Assembly: GCF_012516315.1 (NCBI RefSeq)
Contig: NZ_CP051185.1
Coordinates: 1,167,403-1,231,402 of the forward strand
DNA length: 64,000 nt
Direction of reading: 5' to 3'
Source: Limnospira fusiformis SAG 85.79
GTDB lineage: Bacteria > Cyanobacteriota > Cyanobacteriia > Cyanobacteriales > Microcoleaceae
The translations under genes were made by a program, and so were the position numbers. The notes under the pieces were generated by a model, which had not been told where the DNA came from, ran no database searches, and saw nothing but the letters and a program-made list of their open reading frames with translations. Positions 1 to 9,356 of the stretch are shown piece by piece (position 1 is the stretch's first letter; every line of letters begins with the position of its first letter).

Positions 1-2
1 GT

Positions 3-815
3 CGGATTTTGACTAATGCTCATGTGGTGGAGGGAGCCACCCGAGTGCGGGTGACTTTGCGCGATGGTCGCCAGTTTGATGGGGAAGTGTTGGGAACTGA
101 CCCGGTGACTGATGTGGCTGTGGTGAAAATTCCGGCGCAAAATCTCCCAACTGTGAGTTTGGGTAATTCTGACCGATTGAGACCGGGAGAAATGGCGATC
201 GCTATTGGTAATCCCCTAGGCTTAGAAAACACTGTCACCATGGGTATTATTAGTGCTACCGGTCGCTCTAGTGGCTCTATTGGCGCACCGGATAAACGGG
301 TGAGTTTTATTCAAACTGATGCGGCGATTAATCCGGGTAATTCGGGGGGACCTTTACTTAATCAAAATGGTGAGGTCATTGGTATGAACACGGCTATTAT
401 CCAAGGCGCACAGGGTTTAGGTTTTGCTATTCCGATTAATCGGGTTGGGAATATCGCTGATCAAATTGTGGCTAATGGTCACGTTGATCATCCATTTTTG
501 GGTATTCAAATGGTGAGTTTAAACCCCGAAGTTAAGCAGAATATTAATAATGATCCCAACAGTGGTTTAAAGGTTGATACAGACCAAGGGGTGTTAGTTG
601 TCCGTGTGGTTCCTAATTCTCCAGCGGCTCAGGCTGGACTCCGAGTGGGTGATGTGATTTCTCAAATTAATGGTCAAATCATTCGGGACGCAGCGGAGGT
701 TCAACAGTTGGTTGAACAAACGGGAGTAGGTCATCAATTACGATTGGAATTACGCCGCAATGGTCAAAATCAAGGTTTCGCTGTTCGCACCGGAACTTTG
801 AGAGAACAAAGTTAG
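3..815 (+). CDS. Deg/HtrA-family serine protease, C-terminal part
   Basis: This is a trypsin-like serine endopeptidase of the Deg/HtrA family. In cyanobacteria these proteases (HtrA, HhoA, HhoB) degrade or refold damaged envelope and thylakoid-lumen proteins. The window opens inside the gene, so the signal peptide and first strands are missing; the frame is open from base 3. The catalytic triad is visible: His in TNAHVV, Asp in TDVAVVKI and Ser in NPGNSGGP. A single C-terminal PDZ domain follows, with a carboxylate-binding-type segment near [13 protein letters not shown]. The last residues and stop are present. Which of the three cyanobacterial paralogues it is cannot be settled without the N-terminus. 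Confidence 0.93.
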   Translation, partial: RILTNAHVVEGATRVRVTLRDGRQFDGEVLGTDPVTDVAVVKIPAQNLPTVSLGNSDRLRPGEMAIAIGNPLGLENTVTMGIISATGRSSGSIGAPDKRVSFIQTDAAINPGNSGGPLLNQNGEVIGMNTAIIQGAQGLGFAIPINRVGNIADQIVANGHVDHPFLGIQMVSLNPEVKQNINNDPNSGLKVDTDQGVLVVRVVPNSPAAQAGLRVGDVISQINGQIIRDAAEVQQLVEQTGVGHQLRLELRRNGQNQGFAVRTGTLREQS

Positions 816-839
816 GTTAACTTGACATTAACTACACCT

Positions 840-890
840 GGGGACAATTAGTTGGGTTGTTGGCAACTCTCCTAAACTGTCCCCTCCATT
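840..890 (+). terminator. possible terminator after the Deg protease
   Basis: GGGGACA at 840-846 pairs with TGTCCCC at 878-884, extended by TTAG/CTAA, and is followed by a T-rich stretch. It lies 25 bases after the protease stop and between two convergent genes. The loop is long, so this is only moderately convincing. Confidence 0.45.
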
Positions 891-982
891 TTATAATTGA
901 CAGGCTGTATTTAATTTCTGGGTTTCCTGTATGATAGTTGTGGGGATATGTCCGATTATATTAAGCACCTAATATCAAGATT

Positions 983-1804
983 TTAGGCTGGTGGTTCTAA
1001 AATTCTAAAGGGTTGGTTATCCCTTTCCCAACGGCAAATTTCAGAGTAGAGGTGGGTTTTATAAAAGTAGGCTTTTTCGTAAGCAAGTCGCAGACTGCGA
1101 TCGATTATCTCAGGTTTAACATCCTGGGAATTATGAGAACCAATTGCTTTGCATAAAGCCAAAGACAATATTTATACTAAATCATGACCACAACAAATTT
1201 GCCAAGGATCGTCACTTTGACTATTTAAATTCGTGATTTTAGAGATAATATCTGGAGTGCTTAGATAGGACTTTTGGGATTTATTTTTCACAACATCAAT
1301 TAGCTTTTTGTAGGCAATCTTGATTTGATTTTTATCAACAAACTTACTAAAATCAATAGCCTGAAAAGTTAAGTTTAATCCTTCCGTCTGGGAAATCCAA
1401 CGCCAATATCCGACAGGCTTTCCGGCTGCTAGTAAAACCTCCCTAATATCTCCCGGAAAGCTAGATATTTTTGATTCTGAACCAAATTCATCCAAGACTT
1501 TATTAAAGGCTAGAGAGTTTAATAACATGGTTTCTAGGTCGTGGGTATCTGTCCTAAGTAAATTAGAACTATAACTGGGTAAATCATCAATTAAGTGATC
1601 AAAATCAGCGTCAACAATTGCTACAACTCCTGGAAAATCTGAATTTTCAAGTTTTTGGAGAACATCAATAACAAGCTGCTTGTTAGATGGCTTACCAGCA
1701 ATGATGACAGATTGACAAACTGATTTATCAATAAGCCAATTATAAAAAATCCTGTCAGTATGACCTTCAACTAACAGAAAAGTACATTTAAAGGTACTTC
1801 GCAA
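983..1804 (-). pseudogene. DUF4435 (TOPRIM-like) protein, AriB-like, with in-frame stop
   Basis: The translated frame matches my memory of DUF4435 proteins, the effector AriB partner of the AriA ATPase in PARIS anti-phage systems. The N-terminal TOPRIM-like signature is LLVEGHTD, and an acidic VAIVDADFDHL segment follows at about residues 60-70. The family's C-terminal block (GHDLV, then SLALCKAIGSHN, then YEKAYFYKTHLY) is present but split by a TAA at 1172-1174. The same frame continues on both sides, so this is one nonsense change and not a frameshift. The TTG at 1804 is a poor start: homology-like sequence (VNKVRLLRSTFK) continues upstream to about 1840, just after the ATPase stop at 1849, with no standard start codon visible. 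Either the gene is dead, or a C-terminally shortened protein of about 210 residues is made. Confidence 0.7.
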
Positions 1805-1848
1805 TAGGCGGACTTTATTAACCTCACGGTCTACGGAAATAAACTATC

Positions 1849-3198
1849 TCATTTGGGTCCCTGGAGTTCCACTGTCAAATCCCAACGGTCTTGAATGATA
1901 TCTGGAGAATGAGTAGCCATTACAATATTGAGTTTGGCGAGTTTAGTGATTTCTTGCAAGTCTTTGATAAACTCAACTTGCCAGCCAACATGAAGGGATA
2001 ATTCTGGTTCATCTATTAATACTAAAGAATCGGGTTTAACTTTAAATAGTAATTCATATATAAGGATTAACTCATGTTGTTCGCCTGATGATAAATCCGT
2101 TGGACAAAGTTCATGATTTAAAACTTGTTTATATTCAGATAATGATGATTTATAGGATGATGTAAAAATAAATCCTTGGTCTTTACTAAAGCCAATATTT
2201 TTATAAGAATAGGCGAACTTTTTGTTAATTATTTTACGAAACAAATCAATTTTGTCTGCTATATCATCGAAAACACTTAGTTTTTTATCCATGTCTTCTA
2301 CATAAACAGATAAGATGTTTTTGGTTGTTTCGTCTATAGATGGTGGATGAATATCAACTTCTGAACTTTCATCTTGATTCAACAAACCCACTTCCATAAG
2401 TCGCGATCGCATTTTATCAAGATGGTCTAATTTATCATAAAGTTGCTCATCTGTTAAGTAAGTTGATGGCTGCTGCTGAACCACTCTGAGGGGAAAGGTT
2501 CTATCGAGAGATTGAGATATTGTGCCATATTCAGTAAATTTGTGTTGCATTTTTTGCGCTAATTCACGGGAATATACGGATACTGTTGATAAATCAGATA
2601 ATCTTTTATAAGCGATTCTGCGTTCATAATTAGAGGCAATATTGAGGAGTCTTTGTGATTCTATAAGTCTGACATTAATCTGCCTCTGTAAATCTTGTAG
2701 CCACTCAGGTTGTTGTTCACATTTAATACCTCTCAATAAATCTGGGAACCTATCTACAATGTCTGATATTGAGAGCATTTCTTCCGTGGGTAAGTATCGC
2801 CACCTTTGAGGACCAACCCGCATAAGTTCAGGAATTAGATAGTCCAAGTCACTGATAGAAATTTCATCAATATCATTGATTTGGGACTTGTCTAAAATAA
2901 AGGTTTCGGAATTTTTAGAAAAATTAAACCTGATGGTATTTGATTGGTCTTGTCTGCCTGTTTTTTTATCGATTTCCAGAGAATTACCATCATCAAATTC
3001 TACTTTAAAAGTTTCAAAGGGAAGATTTATTAATTCTGAATACTGGCAATTAAATAAGCCGTTAAGTAGTTTCAAAATCACGGTTTTGCCAAAGCCATTA
3101 GGGCCGTGAATGATGGTCATTCTATCATTTAAATTAACAGGAATTTCGTGGTTAAAAATTCCAAATAAGCCGCCAACATAAACTTTAATGATTTGCAT
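1849..3198 (-). CDS. AAA/ABC-type ATPase, AriA-like
   Basis: This is a 449-residue ABC-class ATPase with an SMC/OLD-like head. The Walker A is GPNGFGKT (about residues 32-39), the signature is LSSGEQHE near 370, the Walker B is LVLIDEPELSLH near 395, and the H-loop is ATHSPDI near 425. The middle, about residues 160-330, is helical and probably coiled-coil. In PARIS such an ATPase (AriA) assembles into a scaffold that holds a DUF4435 nuclease (AriB) until a phage trigger appears. The DUF4435 frame follows directly on the same strand, which supports that reading. Overcoming-lysogeny-like or retron-type ATPases are alternatives. This ORF itself is intact. Confidence 0.8.
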   Translation of the reverse strand: MQIIKVYVGGLFGIFNHEIPVNLNDRMTIIHGPNGFGKTVILKLLNGLFNCQYSELINLPFETFKVEFDDGNSLEIDKKTGRQDQSNTIRFNFSKNSETFILDKSQINDIDEISISDLDYLIPELMRVGPQRWRYLPTEEMLSISDIVDRFPDLLRGIKCEQQPEWLQDLQRQINVRLIESQRLLNIASNYERRIAYKRLSDLSTVSVYSRELAQKMQHKFTEYGTISQSLDRTFPLRVVQQQPSTYLTDEQLYDKLDHLDKMRSRLMEVGLLNQDESSEVDIHPPSIDETTKNILSVYVEDMDKKLSVFDDIADKIDLFRKIINKKFAYSYKNIGFSKDQGFIFTSSYKSSLSEYKQVLNHELCPTDLSSGEQHELILIYELLFKVKPDSLVLIDEPELSLHVGWQVEFIKDLQEITKLAKLNIVMATHSPDIIQDRWDLTVELQGPK

Positions 3199-3216
3199 AA
3201 ATTTACCTCGGATACC

Positions 3217-4374
3217 TCAAGTTTTACCAGCATTTAAAATTTCTATGGCTGCCCGATCGCCTGCTCCTTCTCCCCCCAATACCTGGCGCATTTGTCGATA
3301 TTCAGTTAACATTTGTTCTCGTTTGGTGGAGTTGGGAAAAAGTTGGATAACCTGGTTGACAATGGCTTCTGGTGTAACTTCATCTTGTAGCAATTCTGGC
3401 ACAATTTCCTTCATTTGGACTAAATTGGGAGGAGCCATAAAGGGGATGGAAAAATGGAGAAGGTGACGAGCGACCCAAGCGGTAATTTGACTCACTCGAT
3501 AAACGACAACTTGGGGAACTTCCAGTAAAGCTAATTCAAGGTTAACGGTACCTGACTTGGCGATCGCCAAATCAGCGCCGGCTAGTACATCAGTTTTATT
3601 TTCTACTAAAGAAGCCCGGAGATTATATTGTAAAATACCCCGTTCAATATCTGCCCGATACTTTTCTAAAGATAATGGAATCCAAAAACGCACCAATGGA
3701 AACTGAGCCTGAAGAGTGGCGGCGGCTTGAAATATAATGGGCATTAAATAGCGAATTTCCTGCTGTCGGGAAGCGGGAAGTAAGGCGATCGCTATTTCCT
3801 CAGTAGCAATACCCAAATTTTCCCGGGCTTGGTGGCGGCTGGGGTAGGCTGTAATCCGGTCAATAAGCGGATGCCCTACCCAGGTCACTTTCGCGCCTTT
3901 AGCGGCAAAATAGCGGGCTTCCTGGGGAAAAATGGCAAGGATGCGATCGCTAAAATTGACGATTTGATTAGTATTGCGCGATCCCAGAGACCAAACCCAC
4001 TCCTGGGGGGCAATATAATAGATAATGGGAATCTCGGGGAATCTGCCTTTAATCAGATTACCGATACCGATATTAGGTCCCATGTAATCAATTAAAATAG
4101 CGACATCGACAGGGTTTTCTTGCAGATAACGCCTGACCCTAGCCTGCATTTGCAATGTAGGGATAAAATAGGGCAAAGACTCCCAAATTCCGACCGCACC
4201 AATAGCGGTAGTATCCCCCAACAATTGGGCTCCGGCGGCTGCGGTTTGCGGCCCTCCCAAAGCGGTAATTTCCAAGCTATAACCTTTAATTTCGGCTTGT
4301 CGGCGCAAGGCTGCTACCAATAGCGCCGCCTGCATATCTCCTGAAACCTCCCCGGTGCTAATAAAAATCCTCAT
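3217..4374 (-). CDS. lpxB: lipid-A-disaccharide synthase
   Basis: LpxB (GT19) joins UDP-2,3-diacylglucosamine and 2,3-diacylglucosamine-1-phosphate to make the lipid A disaccharide on the cytoplasmic face of the inner membrane. The 385-residue length is normal. The protein begins MRIFISTGEVSGDMQ, the usual N-terminal GEvSGD motif, and contains VDVAILIDYMGPN and a C-terminal SGTVNLELALLEVPQVVVY block, both typical of the family. Its ATG overlaps the lpxA stop (ATGA at 4371-4374), so the two are translationally coupled. It is the last gene of the lpxC-fabZ-lpxA-lpxB operon and ends 18 bases before the start of the AriA-like gene, which runs in the same direction. Confidence 0.95.
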   Translation of the reverse strand: MRIFISTGEVSGDMQAALLVAALRRQAEIKGYSLEITALGGPQTAAAGAQLLGDTTAIGAVGIWESLPYFIPTLQMQARVRRYLQENPVDVAILIDYMGPNIGIGNLIKGRFPEIPIIYYIAPQEWVWSLGSRNTNQIVNFSDRILAIFPQEARYFAAKGAKVTWVGHPLIDRITAYPSRHQARENLGIATEEIAIALLPASRQQEIRYLMPIIFQAAATLQAQFPLVRFWIPLSLEKYRADIERGILQYNLRASLVENKTDVLAGADLAIAKSGTVNLELALLEVPQVVVYRVSQITAWVARHLLHFSIPFMAPPNLVQMKEIVPELLQDEVTPEAIVNQVIQLFPNSTKREQMLTEYRQMRQVLGGEGAGDRAAIEILNAGKT

Positions 4375-5183
4375 GGCGCTTCTGGTGTGACCCGTTTTCC
4401 CGGAATAAGACCGCGCCTTTCCGGTGTGAGTGAGAGACGGACAAAATTAATCAAATGGTCAAGATAGGAATTTTGGGGGAGTTGTTCCAATTGAGCGATC
4501 GCTTCTGAGAGACGGTGTGGGGTGCGGTATAAAATCCGAAATGCCTTTTTAATTAGTCCCAACTCCTCATTAGTCAAACCCGCGCGTTTAAGACCGACAG
4601 AATTAAGCGATCGCACTCGGGACGGGTTGCCTTCCACTAACATAAATGGTGGTACGTCGCGGTCAATGCGACTCATACCTCCAACCATAGAAAACTGACC
4701 AATGCGGACGAACTGATGGACTCCCAAAACGCCGCTCAACCGTGCTTTAGACTCAATATGAACATGACCCGCCAAAGCTACCCCGTTGGCAATTACCACT
4801 CCATCCTCAATGGTACAGTTATGGCCCACATGAACATAAGCCATAAGTAGATTACCATTGCCAATTTTAGTGGCTTCTCCGGCATAGGTAGCCCGGTTAA
4901 TGGTCACATATTCCCGAATGCGGTTGTCGTCGCCAATGGTAACAAAACTCACCGCCCCCTCGTATTTTAAATCCTGGGTTTCCAACCCAATAGCAGCCCC
5001 CGGAAATATCTGGTTTCTGGCTCCTATTTCTGTCCATCCTTGAATGACGGCATGGGGGCCAATGGTAGTGCCAGGGCCTATTTTTACGTTTTCTCCAATA
5101 ACGGCGTATGCACCCACCCGCACGGTCGGGTGCAACTGAGCACCAGGCTCGATCACTGCTGTCGGGTGGATTAAAGTGGTCAT
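4371..5183 (-). CDS. lpxA: acyl-ACP--UDP-N-acetylglucosamine O-acyltransferase
   Basis: LpxA catalyses the first step of lipid A synthesis, moving a 3-hydroxyacyl chain from ACP to UDP-GlcNAc. The sequence is a left-handed beta-helix of hexapeptide repeats (for example HPTAVIEPGAQLHP), with the catalytic His in the YVHVGHNC region and a helical C-terminal domain. I chose the ATG at 5183, giving 270 residues starting MTTLIHPTAV, because LpxA proteins begin there. A longer frame to 5249 adds 22 residues with no family match. It overlaps lpxB by four bases and follows fabZ by 118 bases. Confidence 0.94.
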   Translation of the reverse strand: MTTLIHPTAVIEPGAQLHPTVRVGAYAVIGENVKIGPGTTIGPHAVIQGWTEIGARNQIFPGAAIGLETQDLKYEGAVSFVTIGDDNRIREYVTINRATYAGEATKIGNGNLLMAYVHVGHNCTIEDGVVIANGVALAGHVHIESKARLSGVLGVHQFVRIGQFSMVGGMSRIDRDVPPFMLVEGNPSRVRSLNSVGLKRAGLTNEELGLIKKAFRILYRTPHRLSEAIAQLEQLPQNSYLDHLINFVRLSLTPERRGLIPGKRVTPEAP

Positions 5184-5301
5184 GGAAATCAAATATGTTA
5201 CTGATTGACCAAATTGGTTTGCTGCCGCAATTATACGGAACTGTGGCAATTCCTGAACCTGATCTGGTGTAATTCCATTGGTCCAGTTTAAAGTTTAGGC
5301 T

Positions 5302-5796
5302 TTAGTCTACCAGGGAAAACATTAGTTCTCCTTCACAGGTTCTTAGCCCATCAACTTCGGCGGCTGCTTGCATATAAGCAAAACGACGGCGTTTGACGGA
5401 CAGTAGTTGTACTCGCATGATTAACTGGTCGCCGGGAACTACTGGGCGGCGAAAGCGGACTTTATCAATTCCCGCAAATAGGAATAGTTTACCTTCCATG
5501 TCTGGCAGTTGGGTCAGTACAATGCCGCCGACTTGAGCCATGGCTTCTACGATTAGCACCCCAGGCATAATTGGCCGACCGGGGAAGTGTCCCTGAAAGT
5601 GGGGTTCGTTGATGGTGACATTTTTAATTCCGGTTGCTCGTTCTCCGGGAATATACTCGATAATGCGATCGACTAGGGCGAAAGGATAGCGGTGGGGTAG
5701 CAGTTTTTGGATTTCTGCGATCGCTAAAGTGTTTTCCGGTGCTAATTGTGAGTTGTTGTTATCCTGAAGATCGGCGGTCGTGTTAACTGTGGACAT
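5302..5796 (-). CDS. fabZ: 3-hydroxyacyl-ACP dehydratase FabZ
   Basis: FabZ dehydrates 3-hydroxyacyl-ACP in type II fatty acid synthesis and competes with LpxA for the same substrate, which explains its place in lpx operons. The 164-residue protein has the hot-dog fold signature: [12 protein letters not shown], then the active-site His in [16 protein letters not shown] and the Glu in [11 protein letters not shown]. An N-terminal extension of about 25 polar residues is variable in cyanobacteria. It lies 10 bases downstream of lpxC and is clearly in the same operon. Confidence 0.95.
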   Translation of the reverse strand: MSTVNTTADLQDNNNSQLAPENTLAIAEIQKLLPHRYPFALVDRIIEYIPGERATGIKNVTINEPHFQGHFPGRPIMPGVLIVEAMAQVGGIVLTQLPDMEGKLFLFAGIDKVRFRRPVVPGDQLIMRVQLLSVKRRRFAYMQAAAEVDGLRTCEGELMFSLVD

Positions 5797-5806
5797 TCTT
5801 TAAATA

Positions 5807-6652
5807 TTAAACGTTGCTGTTGGTAGGGGTTTGGCTAATGCGGCGCACTAACTCGACGTGCAAGTGATGACCAGCTTTATAGGCGAGATAGTGGGCGAGT
5901 GGGATAGTTCCCAGTAAACTGAGATCTCCTACTAAGTCTAAGATTTTATGACGCGCTGGCTCATTTGCAAATCTTAGGGGCGGATTTATCCAACCCGAAT
6001 GGGAACAGACGATCGCATTATCTAGGCTTCCTCCCTTGATTAATCCAGCTTTTTGTAGGGCTTCTATCTGTGAGGCTAGGGTGAAAGTCCGGGCGGGGGC
6101 AATTTCTGTGATAAAGTTTTGCTCATCGGGACTCCAACTATGCCACTGGTTCCCGATAGCCGCCACTTCAAAATCAATGCCGTAGGTAAATCGGGTTTCG
6201 GTGGAGGGTATAGCCATCACGAAGGCATCTCCCTGACGCACAGAGATTTCTTGATTGAGGGGTGCACTAGGCTGTGGTTCAATTTCTTTCAGCCCGGCTG
6301 CTGCTATGGCTTCTGACCACGGTTTGGCGGAGCCGTCTAATAGGGGCAATTCTGGTCCGTTAACTTCTATGCGTGCGTGACTGACTCCCCCTGCGGTGAG
6401 GGCAGATAACAGGTGTTCTACGGTGCGAATACTGGCGCTATCACTATTTCCCAGTTCTGTTGATAGGGTGGTAGACCTTACTGATTCACAACTGGCTGTA
6501 ATTATTGGGCATTCCGGTAGGTCAACTCGGACAAAGTGCCTTCCGCCTCTGGTGGCTGGCAGAATTTTTACGGTGGTGATTTCACCGCTATGGAGTCCGA
6601 CTCCTGATTGGCTTATGGCTTGGGCTAGGGTGTATTGTTGAGCAAGACTCAT
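5807..6652 (-). CDS. lpxC: UDP-3-O-acyl-N-acetylglucosamine deacetylase
   Basis: LpxC is the zinc-dependent deacetylase and committed step of lipid A synthesis. Zinc ligands and catalytic residues are visible: the His in [21 protein letters not shown] (His and Asp) and the [10 protein letters not shown] segment near the C-terminus. The opening [19 protein letters not shown] is typical. At 281 residues it is a little shorter than the E. coli enzyme, as in other cyanobacteria. It is the first gene of the lpxC-fabZ-lpxA-lpxB operon, so the operon promoter should lie in 6653-6900 on this strand. Confidence 0.95.
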   Translation of the reverse strand: MSLAQQYTLAQAISQSGVGLHSGEITTVKILPATRGGRHFVRVDLPECPIITASCESVRSTTLSTELGNSDSASIRTVEHLLSALTAGGVSHARIEVNGPELPLLDGSAKPWSEAIAAAGLKEIEPQPSAPLNQEISVRQGDAFVMAIPSTETRFTYGIDFEVAAIGNQWHSWSPDEQNFITEIAPARTFTLASQIEALQKAGLIKGGSLDNAIVCSHSGWINPPLRFANEPARHKILDLVGDLSLLGTIPLAHYLAYKAGHHLHVELVRRISQTPTNSNV

Positions 6653-7280
6653 GGGACTTTATGAATTTATGGCATTTATGACCGCTCATGATACAGTTTG
6701 ACGCACCCTAGGCGCGGATCGTTCAGGGTATATGCACAAAATGTCGTTTTTGTCAAGAGGCGGATTTGGGGCGATCGCTTTTTCCTCAAAAACTCGTGCA
6801 TCGGGATTTTTAAATTTTACTCGGATAATTTTATGAGGGGCGATATAATCAGGGTTTTAGCTGCTTTTTTGGCGTATAGACACAGCAAAGCCTTGGCAGC
6901 GATTTATATGATGATACTCTAACCCGCATCCTGTCGTCAAGTTTTTGAGAGAAGTTATCAACAAAAATTTATCAATCTTTGGAAAATCAAAAGTTTTTGC
7001 CGAAATACATCAGGGAAACTTAACTAAAGCCGGGATTCGTTGGAGTAGTTATGGCTATGTAGTTTTGTAGAGTCCCTGAAGGGATCAACTGATGGGTGGG
7101 CCATTAGCCAGGTAAAGATGGAGATATTTCGTCTAGGGAATAGCCCATCATAGCAGGGCTGTATCTACTGTTATATCAAGATTTGTATCACTAAGGAACA
7201 AAGTCGGAAAAACCAACTTATCCTAAAAGAAAGACCGTTTAATAATAACAAAAAGCTAATAAAAATTGAGGTAAACCAGA
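6653..7280. other. 628-bp intergenic region, possible structured RNA
   Basis: This is the divergent spacer between lpxC and the PAS-GAF gene and must hold both promoters. I see one HIP1 site near 6770 and no convincing ORF. The segment 7070-7165 has RNA-like pairing: TCCC-TGAA-GGGA at 7073-7084, and GATGGG (7091-7096) with CCCATC (7144-7149). It could be a small RNA or a leader. No family was recognised. Confidence 0.35.
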
Positions 7281-8876
7281 ATGATGGATAAGTATTTGTG
7301 TCCGTGCTGTTCTGAGCCGCTTCTCATTCATATTATCGCCCATAAGAAAATTGGCTTTTGTATGAACTGTCATCAGGAAATGCCACTAATTGAGCAAAGT
7401 CGGCAAATGGCTACTGTGACCGAACCTGTAGATGTTAGCACCATAAACACAGAGCAACTGAGTCGGGATCAAGTCTCTCGGGGAACCCTCCAGACCACGG
7501 CGGCGGGAATTTGGATTTTGGATCGCCAGACGAAGACGGCATTTGTTAATCCGAAAATGGCAGAAATCCTGGGATATATTCCGGAAGAGATGATTGGTAA
7601 ATCTCTGTGGAAATTTATGGATGAGAGACACCCAGCATTTTCGGCGATCGCTCACCAAAATCACCCAGGCGATCGCGAAGAGAAATATAATCTGAGTCTG
7701 CGACACCGTTTAGGAAAATCGGTTTGGGTAACACTGTCGGTGCGTCCCCTATTTGATGAAGAAAACCAGTTTGAAGGAAATCTCTGCATTGCCATTGACA
7801 CCAGTTCCCAAAAAGTGATGGAAGATGCCATCAAGAAACAATCACAACGGGAAGAAGCCATGGAAAGGTTAACCCAAGTGATCCGAAATTCCCTGAATTT
7901 AGAGCGGATATTTCAGATGGCAGTGACTGAACTGGGAAAAATTTTTAAAGTCGAGTCGGTGCAAATTGTGCAGTTTATTGCCCAAGGCAAATCATGGTTA
8001 AATAGGGCTGAATATCGACAACCGACTAATTCTATATTGGCTAAAATCCCATCTAATTCGGGTAAAACCTACACTAAACAGGTGGGGTCGGAATTACGGT
8101 CAGTGTTGCGATCGCTAACCCTGAAGGTCCCCAATTCCCAAGATGAAGCCACCATTCAAGACTTCCTACAAAGCTGTCCAGGGGGGTGGCTACCAATTCC
8201 GCTGTATAGTCGCAGTCGTTTATGGGGAAGTTTAAGCCTAGTGATGACTGACCCCGGTTATCAGTGGCAAGAGTCCGACCTGAAACTGATCCATGGTTTT
8301 GCCAATCAACTGTCGATCGCCATTTATCAAGCCGAACTCTACCACCAGCTAGAAGAGTCTAACCGCAAACTCCAGCAACTTGACATCATCGACAGTCTCA
8401 CCGGACTGGTAAGCCGTCATGGGTTTAATGATTATCTCAGTCGCCAATGGCAGCGAATGATGGAGGAACAAGCGCCGCTATCTCTGATTTTATCGCGCGT
8501 TGAAGATTGGGAACAATACCGAGAGCAACAGGGTGACAACGCCGCTGATCAATGTTTGCGTAATGTTGCCAAAATCATTAAACATACTGTCACCCACCCT
8601 CACGGTTTGGTTGCTCGTTATCAACAGGCAGAATTTGCGGTATTATTGCCTTCTACCAATACTCGATGGGCGGTGCGCCTAGTGGATACTATCCAGGAAC
8701 AAATTGGACAACTTAGCCAAGTGTCGATTTATTCCCAAAGATTACTCAGTTTTGGGGTCGCCAGTAGCACTCCGGCGATCGGTTCACAGACTCAAACCCT
8801 AACTATGGCTGCAGAACAAGCCCTTAATCGGGGTGCTTCTCGATTTTGTCAGTGTCTGCTTTCCCAAAAAGACTAA
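7281..8876 (+). CDS. zinc-ribbon/PAS/GAF protein with degenerate GGDEF domain
   Basis: This is a 531-residue soluble signalling protein. Residues 1-35 carry two Cys pairs (CPCC and CMNC) that look like a small zinc ribbon. A PAS domain follows at about 75-190 (AAGIWILDRQTK, then SVWVTLSVRPLF), a GAF domain at about 200-350, and a diguanylate-cyclase-like domain from DSLTGLVSRHGF at about 370 to the end. The signature position reads RYQQAEFAVLLP in place of GGDEF, so the A-site motif is lost and cyclase activity is not expected. It may bind GTP or c-di-GMP, or act as a protein-interaction module. No transmembrane segment is seen. The start ATG at 7281 follows a GAGG-type ribosome-binding site. 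Confidence 0.85.
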   Translation: MMDKYLCPCCSEPLLIHIIAHKKIGFCMNCHQEMPLIEQSRQMATVTEPVDVSTINTEQLSRDQVSRGTLQTTAAGIWILDRQTKTAFVNPKMAEILGYIPEEMIGKSLWKFMDERHPAFSAIAHQNHPGDREEKYNLSLRHRLGKSVWVTLSVRPLFDEENQFEGNLCIAIDTSSQKVMEDAIKKQSQREEAMERLTQVIRNSLNLERIFQMAVTELGKIFKVESVQIVQFIAQGKSWLNRAEYRQPTNSILAKIPSNSGKTYTKQVGSELRSVLRSLTLKVPNSQDEATIQDFLQSCPGGWLPIPLYSRSRLWGSLSLVMTDPGYQWQESDLKLIHGFANQLSIAIYQAELYHQLEESNRKLQQLDIIDSLTGLVSRHGFNDYLSRQWQRMMEEQAPLSLILSRVEDWEQYREQQGDNAADQCLRNVAKIIKHTVTHPHGLVARYQQAEFAVLLPSTNTRWAVRLVDTIQEQIGQLSQVSIYSQRLLSFGVASSTPAIGSQTQTLTMAAEQALNRGASRFCQCLLSQKD

Positions 8877-8970
8877 AAAAAGAGTTGTTGTCTATTAGGC
8901 AACAATTATGAAACCCTCCCATGCCTTCTGATTCGATTGACCACATTTCTGGCTTCCGACAACATATCTG

Positions 8971-9003
8971 GGCGATCGCGCTCGAAGCGCGATCGCCTTT
9001 TTT
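8971..9003 (+). terminator. rho-independent terminator built from HIP1 sites
   Basis: The stem is GGCGATCGCGCT at 8971-8982 and AGCGCGATCGCC at 8986-8997, with a three-base loop, followed by six T. Each arm contains a HIP1 octamer. It lies 95 bases after the PAS-GAF gene. A weaker TTGTTG/CAACAA hairpin sits just after the stop. Confidence 0.85.
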
Positions 9004-9155
9004 GTCTATCGCTGCAACCCCCATAAAATAGGAATTTATCCGCGATTTTACCATCTATTTGTCAAAGTATTTGTAGCTTTTAAAAATATCTAAACCCGCC
9101 TAGACAATATTACAGCTTGTTCACCAGTCGCTTAATACATTGCCCTCACCCTAAA

Positions 9156-9180
9156 TCCCTCTCCCTCTCTGGGAGAGGGA
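9156..9180. repeat. short palindrome in an interspersed-repeat context
   Basis: TCCCTCTCCC (9156-9165) and GGGAGAGGGA (9171-9180) form a perfect 10-bp stem with a TCTCT loop. The surrounding phrase CCCTCACCCTAAATCCCTC is of the dispersed type I recall from many cyanobacterial genomes. It has no clear role and lies between the terminator and the RTX/CAP gene. Confidence 0.5.
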
Positions 9181-9356
9181 CTTTGAGAAGTGATCAGATG
9201 ATTTATGAACAGGCTGTAATTGTCTGAAGGGAGTCAAAATTAAAATTAAATTATGCTAAGAATTATCACTATATGTAATTATTTGTAAACTCCTAGCCAC
9301 TTTCCCAAAAATCATCTACCATAGAAAAAATTGGCAACCATCATCTACATGGAATC

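Noticed and set aside
6698..6922. 74-residue ORF upstream of lpxC
   Set aside because: Composition is not protein-like, it has no family resemblance, and it sits over the probable lpxC promoter.
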